From Fimbriimonadales bacterium (GTDB taxonomy: Bacteria; Armatimonadota; Fimbriimonadia; Fimbriimonadales; Fimbriimonadaceae), in NCBI GenBank assembly GCA_026418055.1, contig JAOACB010000002.1, positions 62,001-126,000 of the forward strand: a DNA stretch of 64,000 bases, given 5' to 3'. The translations under genes were made by a program, and so were the position numbers. The notes under the pieces are model-generated. The model saw only the letters and a list, made by a program, of their open reading frames with translations, had not been told where the DNA came from and did no database searches. The number at the start of each line of letters is the position of its first letter. Position 1 is the first letter of the stretch. Positions 6,650-18,614 of the stretch are shown here, one piece after another.

Positions 6650-9600
6650 TCAGAAGCGCAACTGGTAATCCAAGCGGATGGTCCAGTTGTCGCGACCGCC
6701 TCGCTCGAAGTTGTGCTCGTAGCTGACATTCCCCACGAAGACGCTGAGCGCCTGGTTGGGGCCGGGGCGCTGGTCGAACTTCAGGTGGTATCGGTGCGCT
6801 GTCTGTCGGCGCCCATTCACGTCGGCCTCCTCCAGCCCATAGAACAGCTCGATCGGCGAGCCGCTCTTCTGCCGGAGGGTGACGTGCAGGCCACCCACGC
6901 GGGTCATGGCTCGGGTCTGCGCGTTGTACAGCTCCTCGAAGCTGCCGCCGACGGAGGTGTCGTCGTTGGTTCTCACGTTCAGCTTCCAGCGCTCCGAGCG
7001 CGCCGCTTGGATGACCGAGCCCAGCAATGCGTCCCCACGGGTCACCTCTGGGTTCTGAACCGTTTGGTGGCTGAGCTCCACCCCCTTCATCGGTCGGGCC
7101 GTCAGGCTGATGTTCTGAATCTGCACGTCTTCCGCTGTCGCGGGAAGCGAGCGCTCCTTCAGGTACAAGGAGCCGACGAGCCAGCGCTTGGGATCCTGAT
7201 CCGTGGAGAACCCAATCGAGCGATCGACGGCCCTGTAGCCGGAGCTGTGCATCTGGCTGCGATACTGCAGAGCGAACGTGTTCGAGCCCCACTTGCCGTC
7301 CATCGCGAACAGGCGGTTCTCCCGCAGCCAGACCGTGCGATCGGATGCGGTGTCGAAACCGAACGACATCTTCACATCCTGGAGAGGACCGAGGCGCATC
7401 GGCCTGGCCGTGGACAGCTGGACGTTGCTGGTGGCTTGGACGCGGCCTTCGTCCCACGCGCTGGCTTGGTAAGAGGCCGCTCCGATCGCCACGTTCCCCA
7501 GTTGCGCGCCGCTCGCGCCCGGGCTGGAGGCCAGCAACAGGTTCTCTTTGGTCACGCCAAGCTCGCCGACCGCTTGCCGATCGTAGCCGTAGCTCAGGCG
7601 AAGGCCGTTGCCGAGATCCCACCAAAAGCCCACGTTCCGCTTCCGCTCGTCCCGCTCGCTGCCACGCCGATCCACGGCGACTTCGGCGACCTGCACGCCC
7701 GTGCGGGGCCCGAGGGCGGTGCGAACCGTGTGCGACGAGACCTTTTCGTTCGTACCGTCATCGAACCTCGTGCGAGCCTGCTCCGTCGCGACCTCCGTCC
7801 TAGCATCGAGCCGGGCTTGGTAGGCCACGATCTCCTTCTCGTAGCCGATCAGTCCGGCGTTGAGGTAGTCCGTCGTTTCCCGGAGGTAGCGCACCACGCC
7901 GAACCTTCCAAGGTCCTTGACCAGGGTTAAGCGCTCCACCGCCGCCCGGAACAGGTCCGCCGAATGGAGCTCATCCTGGTGGCGGGTGTTGCTCTTGAGA
8001 TAGTCGAGCTTCGTCTTGGCGTCGGGGTTGTAGGCCAGAAACAGGTTGCGAACGTCCCGCCTTTGATCGAGCGCCTCGGAGGACGCGCTCAAATCGAACA
8101 GCTCCACCGACAGGCTGGGTAGGAGCTTCCATTTCAGCTGGAAGTCGCGCTCGTTGAAGCCTTGCAGCGAGGCCAACAGCTCCCTTTCCGAGTCGATTAG
8201 GGCCCTAGCCGCGCCGAACTTCTCGTCCACGCTCCTCGAGCCATAAGAGATCTCCACACCCTTGTCCTGGTAGCTCAGACGGGCTCGCGCGAGCCCGGCC
8301 CCGGAGAGGTCGATGCTCGTCGTGTCCACGTTCGCTCGGCGCTCGCCCCCGAGGTTCAGCGCGAGGGACACGTCCTCACGGCGCAACCCCGCAACGGTGC
8401 CGAGGCGCTCGCGCTCGAAGGTCATCAGGTTGCCGATCTCGGAGAAGCGGTCTCCCAAGTTCTGGCGCCGGATGCTCAGGTTCATCCTAGGGTTGGAGAC
8501 TCCGATCGATTGGAGCCAGCCTCCATCCCGCTGGCCATCGAGCCGTACCTCGTCGAACCGCACCGTCCAGCCCTTTCCCGGCTGCCAGGTGAGCCGAGTC
8601 AGCTCGCGGCTCAGGCGGTCGCCCCTGGCGAACCAACCAATCTCGTCCGGCTTGACCGCGAGCCCCGGCTGATACGCGTCTGCGATGCGTCTCACGGCGT
8701 CTTCCACCTCGCTCTGAGCGAGAGACCCGAGCCGCCCGAAGCGGGCCGTGGCGCCGATCTGCGCGTGGCTCAGGGACCACGTCTTGCCCGCTGCGTCCAA
8801 AGTCGTCGATCGGTACTCTCCCTTGCCCGACGCCACGAGCGATTGGCGGAACTGCAGCGGTTGCTGGGTGCCTCCGAAGACGGTGGCATCCAAGGCCAGG
8901 TTCCTTCGCCGCAGGCCCTGCTCTCGGGCCCACTGCGCCTTCTCTGGCTCGAAGAGGCTGTTGAAGCGGGTAAAGGCGGCATCGATCTCCTGCTCTTGCA
9001 GGCTGAAACGGACCTTGCCGGCGTCGATCGCGATGGAGTCGCGTCTGATTCCCGCGCCCGTACCCGCGAAGTCTTCGATGAGGCTCTGTTGGTAGTCGAG
9101 CTTCGCCAGCCCCGCCCGCCAGGCTGCGGAGAACCGCTCCCTTTGGAGGCCCGCTTCCGCGGCCAACTGCTGACGGTCCTGCTCCGCCAAGTCTTGGAAC
9201 CTGCGGAACTTCGGGTCGATTCTCCTCGACTCGTAGCCCAGGGACAAGTCCTTCGATTGGAAACCGTAGGATGTCCACGTGAGCTTCCCGTCGTCGTTCC
9301 CCACCTGACGGAACGACTGCGAGACGGCGCCTGTTCCAAAACCGATATCCTTGAACGAGAAGCCGATGCGGGTCAGCCCACGCTCCTTCTGAAGCTGGGC
9401 CACCTGCTCGGCCGTGAACCCGGCATCCTGAAGGGCACCGAAGTGGCTGAAGGACTGCTCCACATCCTGGTAGTCCACCTCCAGGCTACCCTTGCCCCAT
9501 CCGAGCTTCAAGTTCTGCACTACGGCCTGCCCGGTCTCAGCGGGTGCGGTTGAGAGCCGTTCCTGCTGGAGCTCGGAGGCAGCGGCCGTCTTCCGCCGCT

Positions 9601-10162
9601 CCCCCACGATGAACGCCCCGCTCAGCGAGCCGCTGGAGCCGAACTTCAGCGCGTTGTTCCAGCCGTAGACGTTCGACGTGAACACCCCCGCCTGCGTCCG
9701 CTCGGTCAGGCCCATACCGAGCGTCAGGTTCATCGCGCCCGGCACCAAAGAGTAGCGGAAAGCCCCGAGGCCCGCGAACTGCTGCGCCGGAGGGCGATAG
9801 TTCGGTTCGTACCGATACGATGCCCTCAGAACCGAGCCGGGCTTCACGGCCCGCATCAGGTAAACGACTCCGGCAGGATAGTCGATTTGGTAGTCCGTTC
9901 CGCGCTCCAGGGCTTGGCCGTTGAGCGTCACGCTCTCCGAACCGGGAAGCACCCCTCCTCGCAGGAGCGGAACCGACGGAAGGCTGCCCTCCACCACGAT
10001 GACGTCGATGCTGGGCTTGCCGCCAAGAACCGGTTTGGCGTCGGCAGCCGGGCTCTGCAACTGGTTGAAGGACGACAGGCCGGGCACCTCCTGGCCGGAC
10101 CCCATCCCTGGCACCGTCAGGAGGCTGAGCGCGATCACCCAGCTACCCGTGCGCTTCGTCAT
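6650..10162 (-). CDS. Large outer-membrane beta-barrel protein with internal helical repeats
   Basis: This is a 1,170-residue secreted protein I do not recognise as a named family. It has a signal peptide (MTKRTGSWVIALSLLT then a small-residue cleavage region near GMGSGQ), a short N-terminal beta domain with ERGTDYQIDYPAGVVYL, then many alternating amphipathic strands, ending in WTIRLDYQLRF. The terminal Phe is the classical sorting signal for barrel assembly by BamA. Between strands about residues 235-685 lies a repeated unit (separate entry). The ATG at 10162 was preferred to the in-frame ATG at 10174 because a TACAAT element overlaps the latter. It may be a large surface barrel; transport or structural roles cannot be told apart. 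Confidence 0.75.
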   Translation of the reverse strand: MTKRTGSWVIALSLLTVPGMGSGQEVPGLSSFNQLQSPAADAKPVLGGKPSIDVIVVEGSLPSVPLLRGGVLPGSESVTLNGQALERGTDYQIDYPAGVVYLMRAVKPGSVLRASYRYEPNYRPPAQQFAGLGAFRYSLVPGAMNLTLGMGLTERTQAGVFTSNVYGWNNALKFGSSGSLSGAFIVGERRKTAAASELQQERLSTAPAETGQAVVQNLKLGWGKGSLEVDYQDVEQSFSHFGALQDAGFTAEQVAQLQKERGLTRIGFSFKDIGFGTGAVSQSFRQVGNDDGKLTWTSYGFQSKDLSLGYESRRIDPKFRRFQDLAEQDRQQLAAEAGLQRERFSAAWRAGLAKLDYQQSLIEDFAGTGAGIRRDSIAIDAGKVRFSLQEQEIDAAFTRFNSLFEPEKAQWAREQGLRRRNLALDATVFGGTQQPLQFRQSLVASGKGEYRSTTLDAAGKTWSLSHAQIGATARFGRLGSLAQSEVEDAVRRIADAYQPGLAVKPDEIGWFARGDRLSRELTRLTWQPGKGWTVRFDEVRLDGQRDGGWLQSIGVSNPRMNLSIRRQNLGDRFSEIGNLMTFERERLGTVAGLRREDVSLALNLGGERRANVDTTSIDLSGAGLARARLSYQDKGVEISYGSRSVDEKFGAARALIDSERELLASLQGFNERDFQLKWKLLPSLSVELFDLSASSEALDQRRDVRNLFLAYNPDAKTKLDYLKSNTRHQDELHSADLFRAAVERLTLVKDLGRFGVVRYLRETTDYLNAGLIGYEKEIVAYQARLDARTEVATEQARTRFDDGTNEKVSSHTVRTALGPRTGVQVAEVAVDRRGSERDERKRNVGFWWDLGNGLRLSYGYDRQAVGELGVTKENLLLASSPGASGAQLGNVAIGAASYQASAWDEGRVQATSNVQLSTARPMRLGPLQDVKMSFGFDTASDRTVWLRENRLFAMDGKWGSNTFALQYRSQMHSSGYRAVDRSIGFSTDQDPKRWLVGSLYLKERSLPATAEDVQIQNISLTARPMKGVELSHQTVQNPEVTRGDALLGSVIQAARSERWKLNVRTNDDTSVGGSFEELYNAQTRAMTRVGGLHVTLRQKSGSPIELFYGLEEADVNGRRQTAHRYHLKFDQRPGPNQALSVFVGNVSYEHNFERGGRDNWTIRLDYQLRF
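8126..9466 (-). repeat. Six-copy ~35-residue protein repeat within the barrel gene
   Basis: The encoded protein carries about six copies of a unit of the form [FR]xxFxxLxxxERxxLAxxxGLxREx, each placed between beta strands. Clear copies contain KFRRFQDLAEQDRQQLAAE (then AGLQRE), FTRFNSLFEPEKAQWAREQG (then LRRRNL), RFSEIGNLMTFERERLGTV (then AGLRRED) and KFGAARALIDSERELLASL (then QGFNERD). Two weaker copies contain HFGALQDAGFTAEQVAQLQK and RFGRLGSLAQSEVEDAVRRI. The unit predicts a charged helix followed by a turn back into a strand. I know of no described domain with this pattern. Confidence 0.7.
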
Positions 10163-10172
10163 CCCTCGCTTC

Positions 10173-10178
10173 ATTGTA
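10173..10178 (-). promoter_or_regulatory. -10-like element TACAAT before the barrel gene
   Basis: Minus-strand TACAAT lies 10 bases before the ATG at 10162 and overlaps an earlier in-frame ATG. The distance implies a leader of only a few bases. The 99 bases from here back to rqcH hold only a weak 7-base inverted repeat (10213-10219 with 10239-10245). Confidence 0.5.
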
Positions 10179-10273
10179 GCCCCTTCCCGAGCCGATCGTT
10201 ACCCATCCTGGGAACCGAACAGGCCTTGGACCACTCCCTTCGGTTGGACGCTCCTCCGCCGCCCCGGTTTCGC

Positions 10274-11896
10274 TCACCCCCTAGGTTTCTCTCGCTCCAC
10301 GTGCAGGGTCTTCTCGTGCGTGTATAGGGCCGTTCCAGGAGGAGAACCCTTGGGCTTGCGAACGTACTTCCTCAGCGTGTAGTCGACCGGCACGAGACCA
10401 CTGTGGCGGCTCGCGCTATGCTCCACGGCCAGCCGCGCGGCCCAAAGCAGCTGCTGCTTGCTGATCCGCTCAGGCCGGTTCTGGGTGGGGATCACCACAT
10501 GGGCCGAGGTCGACCCACGGACGTGCAGCCACAGATCGTTCGGTTTGGCCAGGCGTGTGGTGACGTAGTCGTTGGCTTCGGCATTCAGCCCGACGTATGC
10601 CACGACTCCACCGGGACCCACCGCCTCGCGAACCTTCTTGCCCTCGAAAGGGCGCTCTTCCGTCCTCTTCTGTGCGGTCACCGAGGCCGCGAGCCAACGT
10701 CTCCCGATGGCGCGCTCCTGAACCGCCTCCACATCCGCCATGCGTTCGGCGTGGCAAAGCTCATCGATGGCTTGCTCCAGCTCCGAGACCTCCGTCTCGA
10801 GAGCCGCGATGTGCTTTCGGAGCTGATCCGACGCCTCCTTCAGCCGACGGGCTTTGGAGAACATCCGCTCGGCGGTACCGAGCCATCCGGCGTCCGGATC
10901 GATTTGGATACGTCTGGGTTCGCCGTCCGGACCGAGAACCTCCACTTCCGACGCGCCAGGCTCCAGAAGAGGCCCGTAGGCCAGCAGCAGGCTCGCGTCC
11001 TCCTGCAGGCGTGCGGCTCCCTCGGCCTCTTGGAGCGCCCCTCTGGCCCCTTGGAGTCCCGCCCTTCGGGCTTCCAGAGCCCTCCGCAACTGGCCCAGGA
11101 TCGCCGAAGCCTGCCTATCGAGCGTCCACTGGGAGACGACGGCACCGAAGTGCTGATCCAGCGCGACGCTGATCGAGCTCCGCCCGAAGGACTCCCAGCC
11201 CAGACAGGAGACGTCCACGGGATAGGCTCCGCGTCCGGGCGAAAGGAACCCTGCGCGGCCGTGCGCCACAACGCTCCGGACCTCCGCCAACGCGCTGTCA
11301 GGGCCTCCGGGATGCGCTCGGAGCCAGCGGACAAGGAACGGAGAGCCCCCATCCGAGGCCGCAACCGCCTCGATGGTGCGTGCCTCCAGCAGGCTCGGCC
11401 TGGGTTCGAACGGAGGCGGGCTGTAGGGGTGTCCAGGCACCACGGGCCGTCGGCTCTTCGACCGGCCGACGACCTTGGCCGCCGCTAGGATCTTGTCGGA
11501 CTCGTCCAGCAACATCAAGTTGCTGTGCTTCCCCATCGCCTCCAAGAGCAGCGTTCGGGAGCCCTTTCGGCCAGAGAATCGCAGTCGAAGGACCCGGTCG
11601 CACCCCGCCTGTTCCACCCCCTCGAGTCTGGCCCCGGCTAGATGGGCTCGAACCGCTTGGAGGAATCCTAGCGGTTGCGGCTGGTTCACGGGTTTTCGGA
11701 AGGTGAAGTGAACCCGGGCAAACTCGGGGTGCCAGCTGAGCAAGAGCCATGCCTCGCGGGCTTGGTAGAGGCTCAGCACCAGCGAGTGATCGTCCGGCTG
11801 GGATGCCTGCTGGACTCTCGCTCCGATCCAGTCGGCCAGCTCGTTCCTGACCGTCGCCAGGGTCAGACTGTCGAACGGGATGCGGTCCCTCAGCAA
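10274..11896 (-). CDS. rqcH: Ribosome quality control protein RqcH (Rqc2/NEMF, NFACT family)
   Basis: This 540-residue protein has the NFACT-N domain at its start, a helical/coiled-coil middle rich in Leu and Glu (about residues 270-400) and the C-terminal NFACT-R domain (DLWLHVRGSTSAHVVIP, then VDYTLRKYVRKPKGSPPGT). The Asp-Arg pair required in RqcH for alanine tailing is present in AGCDRVLRLRF. RqcH binds stalled 50S subunits carrying peptidyl-tRNA and adds C-terminal alanine tails that target nascent chains for degradation. The TTG start at 11896 overlaps the end of pepF by 7 bases, so the two genes are co-transcribed and probably coupled. Confidence 0.9.
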   Translation of the reverse strand: MLRDRIPFDSLTLATVRNELADWIGARVQQASQPDDHSLVLSLYQAREAWLLLSWHPEFARVHFTFRKPVNQPQPLGFLQAVRAHLAGARLEGVEQAGCDRVLRLRFSGRKGSRTLLLEAMGKHSNLMLLDESDKILAAAKVVGRSKSRRPVVPGHPYSPPPFEPRPSLLEARTIEAVAASDGGSPFLVRWLRAHPGGPDSALAEVRSVVAHGRAGFLSPGRGAYPVDVSCLGWESFGRSSISVALDQHFGAVVSQWTLDRQASAILGQLRRALEARRAGLQGARGALQEAEGAARLQEDASLLLAYGPLLEPGASEVEVLGPDGEPRRIQIDPDAGWLGTAERMFSKARRLKEASDQLRKHIAALETEVSELEQAIDELCHAERMADVEAVQERAIGRRWLAASVTAQKRTEERPFEGKKVREAVGPGGVVAYVGLNAEANDYVTTRLAKPNDLWLHVRGSTSAHVVIPTQNRPERISKQQLLWAARLAVEHSASRHSGLVPVDYTLRKYVRKPKGSPPGTALYTHEKTLHVEREKPRG

Positions 11897-13683
11897 GGCT
11901 CCAGTTCGCTCACCAAGCGCTCGAACTCCGCGACCTCCCTTTCGATGACCGACAGGCTCGACTCCCAGAACGCGCGGTTCCGAAGATCGATGCCGAATCG
12001 CTCGGCCAGCTCCATCGCGGGAGCCATGCCGGTGGAGGAGAGCAACTCGTCATAGCCCGCTCGGAAGGCCTCTGGGTCGTCGCAGTACCTGCGGTAGAGC
12101 CCGAGACCGAACAGATGGCCGAAGAGGTAGGGAAAGTTGTAGAAGGAGCGAGACGCGCTGTAGTAGTGGGGCTTGACCGCCCACATGTAGGGATGCCTGG
12201 CGTCGGCGTCCAGCCCCTCTCCGTACGTTTCCTCTTGGCAACTCAGCATCAGCTCGCAGAGCTCGGAGGCGTTCCATTCGCGCGCCTCGCGACCACGGAA
12301 CACCTCCTGTTCGAAGAGAACGCGGCTGGAGATGTCCACGACCGTCTGGCATGCCCCCTGCAGCGACGCCTCGAGCAGGGAAAGCCGCTGCGGACCCTCG
12401 GCCGTTCCCATCGCAGCCTGACGCACCAGAGTCTCGCAGAAGATGCTCGCCGTCTCGGCGAGGGTCATCGGGGTGTTGCGAAGCAACGGGTCGCGTTCCG
12501 ACAGGCACACGTTGTGGTACGCATGGCCCAGTTCGTGCGCCAAGGTGGATACCGAACCGAACGACGGCTTGAAATTCATGAGGATCCGCGACTCATCCGC
12601 TCGCAGCGAGGCGCAGAACGCGCCGTCGCGCTTGCCCAGCCGGGGCTCCGCATCGACCCACCTCTCCTCAAAGGCTCTGCGCGCCATCTCCTCCATCCGC
12701 GAGCCGTACTCCGCGAACCGGCCGAGGATGAAGCGCTCGGCCTCGGAGAAGGACCACTCCCGTTCCTCCCCAACGGGAGCGAACAGGTCGTACCACGCGA
12801 GGCGATCCAACCCCAGTGCCCTGGCCTTGGCCCGAAGGTAGCGCCGAAACATTGGAAAGCTGTCCCGCGCAGCGCCCATCATCGCGTCCAACACGGACTG
12901 ATCGATTCCCGCGGCGAACAGCGATTCCTCCAGCGGATCCGTCCATCCCCGGCGCCTTGCCACAACAAGCACCTCGCCCTTGATGCCGTTCAGGCAAGCC
13001 GCCATCGTGGTCTCCACGTTGCGCCATGCCCTCAGCTCGGCCTCGTACGCGGCCCGACGGAGAGAGCGGTCCGGCGAGAAGGCCAGGTTCCTGACTTGGC
13101 TCATGCTGAGGCGCCGGGCTCCGGTCGCCAGCTCGACCTCGACCTCCAAGGTGGAGGTCACGTTGCCGTGGAGCTTCCCCCAAGCGATGCCAGCGCTCGG
13201 TTGCAACTCGGCGTAAAGGTCCTCCTCAGGCTCCGACATGAGTCTCTCGGCGAGGACGCTCAAACGCGAGAGGTGGTGCCGATACTCCTTCAGATAGTCC
13301 GACGCCCCCGAGAGCGCGGCGATATCGGCTCCTTTCAGCCAAGCGGTGAGGCGGACCATCAGCTTCGTCAGCTTCGCCTGCGTCTTGCTGAGCTCGCTGA
13401 GCACGGCTTGCGCCTGCGGGTTTCTCGAGTCCGCGGCCACATGGAGGCTGACGTAAACTCCCACGGTTCTCGAACTCTCGAGATAGGCGTTCGTCTCCCG
13501 CAACACCGCCTCCAGCCGATCGGGAGCGCAGTGCCCGGCGCGTCCAACCTTTTCGGCGTCGTACAGACCGCAGAGCGCGTCCAGGTGCTCGAGCATCGCC
13601 CGCTTCGCCTCAACGAACTCCGCTGAGTCCAGAGACGGAAAGACGGACTCCAAGTTCCAACGTGGTGCGGCGGCGGGTTCCAT
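11890..13683 (-). CDS. pepF: Oligoendopeptidase F (M3 family zinc peptidase)
   Basis: This 597-residue cytoplasmic metallopeptidase has the M3 zinc site HELGH at residues 383-387 (TLAHELGHAYHNV), with the third ligand expected in the downstream ETASIFCETLV region. PepF/M3B enzymes cut peptides of roughly 7-17 residues in the cytoplasm. Length and the helical N-terminal lobe match the family. The ATG at 13683 begins MEPAAAPRWNLESVFPSL, where WNLESVFPSL is the usual family opening. It is transcribed with rqcH and is divergent from an Lrp-type regulator, with a palindrome in the shared 101-base region. Confidence 0.92.
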   Translation of the reverse strand: MEPAAAPRWNLESVFPSLDSAEFVEAKRAMLEHLDALCGLYDAEKVGRAGHCAPDRLEAVLRETNAYLESSRTVGVYVSLHVAADSRNPQAQAVLSELSKTQAKLTKLMVRLTAWLKGADIAALSGASDYLKEYRHHLSRLSVLAERLMSEPEEDLYAELQPSAGIAWGKLHGNVTSTLEVEVELATGARRLSMSQVRNLAFSPDRSLRRAAYEAELRAWRNVETTMAACLNGIKGEVLVVARRRGWTDPLEESLFAAGIDQSVLDAMMGAARDSFPMFRRYLRAKARALGLDRLAWYDLFAPVGEEREWSFSEAERFILGRFAEYGSRMEEMARRAFEERWVDAEPRLGKRDGAFCASLRADESRILMNFKPSFGSVSTLAHELGHAYHNVCLSERDPLLRNTPMTLAETASIFCETLVRQAAMGTAEGPQRLSLLEASLQGACQTVVDISSRVLFEQEVFRGREAREWNASELCELMLSCQEETYGEGLDADARHPYMWAVKPHYYSASRSFYNFPYLFGHLFGLGLYRRYCDDPEAFRAGYDELLSSTGMAPAMELAERFGIDLRNRAFWESSLSVIEREVAEFERLVSELEPC

Positions 13684-13745
13684 GGTCGCTGGGGTGGCCG
13701 GCGCGTTGGCCCCTCTGCAGGGCTGTGGCGCAGACCCACCGTTCG

Positions 13746-13759
13746 GGATAAGCTTATCC
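13746..13759. promoter_or_regulatory. 14-base perfect palindrome (candidate Lrp-type operator)
   Basis: GGATAAGCTTATCC is a perfect palindrome in the 101-base gap between divergent pepF and the Lrp-type gene. Its right half contains TATCCT, usable as a -10 for the rightward operon. AsnC/Lrp regulators commonly autoregulate through such sites, so this is the best operator candidate. Binding is inferred from position and symmetry only. Confidence 0.6.
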
Positions 13760-13784
13760 TACGCCCCGTCGGCTGGGAACGACC

Positions 13785-14252
13785 ATGCGAGCCTTCCTCA
13801 ACAAGACCGACCGCGAAATTCTGCGGATCCTCCAGAAGAACGGCCGCATCAGCAACGCGGACTTAGCGCGCCTGGTTGGTCTCTCGCAACCCTCCACCCT
13901 AGCGAAGGTCCGCAACCTGCAGAAGAACGGCATCATCCGTCAGTTCACCGCCCTTTGCAACGCGCAGGCCTTGGGCTTCGACGTCGTCGCCCTCACCATG
14001 GTGAGCCTGTCGTTGCACCACGAGCGGCCGATCGAGCGGTTCCGACGGGCCGTGACGGAGTTCCCCGAGGTGCTGGAGTGCTACCACACCACGGGAGAGT
14101 TCGACTTCCTCCTGAAAGTGGTTGTCGACAGCATCCACAGCTACGAGCGCTTCATCAGCGAGAAGCTCAGCCGCATCCACGGCATCCGCAAGATCAACAC
14201 CTCGTTCGTCCTGAACACGACGAAGCACACCACCGAGCTACCGATCCCATGA
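13785..14252 (+). CDS. Lrp/AsnC family transcriptional regulator
   Basis: This 155-residue protein has an N-terminal winged helix-turn-helix (LNKTDREILRILQKNGRISN, recognition helix around VGLSQPSTLAKVRNLQKNGII) and a C-terminal RAM ligand-binding domain (CYHTTGEFDFLLKVVV). Length is standard for the family. Lrp-type proteins form octamers or dimers and respond to amino acids or related metabolites. It heads an operon: the stop overlaps the sugar-kinase ATG by ATGA. Control of this operon and of pepF is likely; the effector is not deducible. Confidence 0.92.
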   Translation: MRAFLNKTDREILRILQKNGRISNADLARLVGLSQPSTLAKVRNLQKNGIIRQFTALCNAQALGFDVVALTMVSLSLHHERPIERFRRAVTEFPEVLECYHTTGEFDFLLKVVVDSIHSYERFISEKLSRIHGIRKINTSFVLNTTKHTTELPIP

Positions 14253-15343
14253 GCCATAGACCCAGCGCCCCGGTGGTGGCGGCAGGCCACCTCTGCGTCG
14301 ACCTGAGCCCGACCCTTCCCCCAGTCGAGCCCGCGAACCTGGTTCGAGAGGGCGTGCTGACTGAGGTCGGTCCGCTCAGAGTCTCGGTGGGCGGGGCCGC
14401 AGCCAACACCGGCCAGGCACTGTGGAAGCTCGGATTCGGCGTGCGCATCGTGGCGAAGGTGGGCGACGATCCTATGGCGCTGCTCGCGATCGAGCGCCTG
14501 CGGCGAACGGATCCGAGCTTGGTGCGGTGGCTCGCGCGCGACCCAGTGTCCCACACGTCGTACACGGTGGTGCTCAATCCGCCTGGCCGGGACCGAAGCT
14601 TTCTGCACTGCCCCGGAGCCAACGCCACCTTCGGACCCGAGGACGTCCCCGACGATGCCCTCGAGGGAGCCCGCCACCTCCACTTCGGATATCCCCCGCT
14701 GATGGCGAGGATGGCGGGAGAAGGCGGGGCGAGGGTGGTGGAGCTCTTCGAGAGGGCGCATCGGCTCGGACTCACCACGTCTCTGGACATGTCCTACCCG
14801 GATCCGCACGGCGCCGCCGGCAATGTCGACTGGGAGGGGTACCTGCGACGGGTGCTTCCCCACACGGACGTCTTCGTTCCGAGTCTCGACGAGATCGCCA
14901 TCATGCTGCGATGCGGAGAGCGGCAGCCCAGCTTCTCGCAGGTCGAGGCCTTGGTCGAACGACTTCTGGACCTGGGCACCTCCGTGGTCTTCCTCAAGCT
15001 CGGATCCTACGGAGCGTTCGGTCGCACGAGACAGGGCGAGCGCCTCGACCGCCTGATCGGCAAGCACGGGCTGGATCCCGGCTCTTGGGTTGGTCGCCAA
15101 AGATACCAACCGTGTTTCGAGGCGCGGCCGGTCGCAACGACGGGCAGCGGCGACACCGCCATCGCAGGCTTTCTAGGCGGCATCCTGGCGGGCTTGGGAT
15201 TCGACGAGGCCGTTACGGCGGGAGTCGCGGCGGGCTCCTCGCGGGTGGAAAAGGAGGACCTCGTGGACGGAGTCCCACCGTGGCCAAAGCTCCTGAGTCG
15301 GCTCGCGGAGTGGCCCACGTCCGCCCTGAGGCTCGACCCGTGA
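14249..15343 (+). CDS. PfkB family carbohydrate kinase
   Basis: This 364-residue ribokinase-fold enzyme has the family signature 1 region (VGGAAANTGQALWKLGF) and signature 2 (ATTGSGDTAIAGFLGGIL), where the Asp of GSGD is the catalytic base. It phosphorylates a sugar or sugar alcohol using ATP in the cytoplasm. An insertion between the two signatures (about residues 255-290) is longer than in ribokinase. It overlaps the regulator by ATGA and the next dehydrogenase by GTGA, so kinase and dehydrogenase are likely consecutive steps. The substrate could be a hexitol or ketose; the sequence does not decide. Confidence 0.88.
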   Translation: MSHRPSAPVVAAGHLCVDLSPTLPPVEPANLVREGVLTEVGPLRVSVGGAAANTGQALWKLGFGVRIVAKVGDDPMALLAIERLRRTDPSLVRWLARDPVSHTSYTVVLNPPGRDRSFLHCPGANATFGPEDVPDDALEGARHLHFGYPPLMARMAGEGGARVVELFERAHRLGLTTSLDMSYPDPHGAAGNVDWEGYLRRVLPHTDVFVPSLDEIAIMLRCGERQPSFSQVEALVERLLDLGTSVVFLKLGSYGAFGRTRQGERLDRLIGKHGLDPGSWVGRQRYQPCFEARPVATTGSGDTAIAGFLGGILAGLGFDEAVTAGVAAGSSRVEKEDLVDGVPPWPKLLSRLAEWPTSALRLDP

Positions 15344-16414
15344 AGCTTGTGGTGTTCGGCGCCGGCAACATCGGCCGGGGCTTCCTCGGCCAGCTTTTCC
15401 ACGAGGCCGGATGGAGCATCGTGTTCGTCGAGGCCAATACGCAGCTGGTGGCCAAGCTGCGAGAGCACCGAACCTATCCGGTGCGGCTGGTGGACAACGA
15501 ACGCGAGGCCACCCACTGGGTCGGGCCCGTCGGCGCCCTGCCTCTGTCCGAGACCGAGCAAGTCGTGCGCGAGATCGCCTCAGCGGATCTGGCGGCCACA
15601 GCGGTGGGACCTCGGAACGTCCTTGGCTTGGCGAGGCTACTGGCCGAAGCGGCTCTCGCTCGCGATCGGCCGCTGAACGTGGTTCTTGCGGAGAACCTGT
15701 GGCAGGCCGCGGAGGCGATGCGCGAGGCCGTTCGGGATGAGGCGGAAGAGGCGCTGGGGCTTCTGGGGTTGGTCGAGAGCAGCATCGGTCGCATGGTGCC
15801 GGTTCGTTCGCCGGAGGCGGGTGAGCATCCTTTGCTGGTCGTGGCCGAACCCTACGCCGAACTCCCCGTGGATGCCGAAGCGTTCCTCGGACCGATCCCC
15901 TCGCTGCCGTTCTTGCTCCCAGCCGCGCCGTTCGAGGGCTACGTCGCCCGGAAGCTGTTCGTCCACAACGCCGGCCATGCCTGCTGCGCTTACCTGGGAG
16001 CCCGCCACGGCGCCGAGGCGATCTGGGAGGCGATCGGACTGTCCGAGGTCCGCTCCACGGTCGAGGGGGCCATGGCGGAATCCGCCAGAGCCATCCATCG
16101 GCGCTACGGCCTTGCCCTTCCGGACCTCGAGGCCCATGCGCGAGACCTGCTCCAGCGTTTCGGCAACCGCGCCCTCAACGATTCGGTTCGGCGCGTGGCC
16201 GCCAATCCGATCCGGAAGCTCGGCGCGCAGGAGAGGTTCCTCGGAGCGATCCGCTTGTGCCTGGAACAAGGGGTGGACCCAATCTGCCTGGCGGAGGGCG
16301 CCAGGGCCGCCTTCTGGTACCGGAGCGCGAAGGAGCCCGACTGCGCCACAATGCGGACGACGGTGGCCGAAGTTGGCCCGGCGCGAGCGCTGGCGCTCCT
16401 TTCGGGAGCATCCC

Positions 16415-18528
<2,114 letters not shown>

Positions 18529-18614
18529 TCAACCTCTTACGATCGAATGGCATTTTGGGCCGGAACGCAACGGGCAGGCCCCCCACGCCTCTGGGAAACC
18601 CAGAAAAAGGAAAG

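Noticed and set aside
10213-10245. Terminator between rqcH and the barrel gene
   Set aside because: Only a 7-base stem with a 19-base loop and no T-run; too weak to call.
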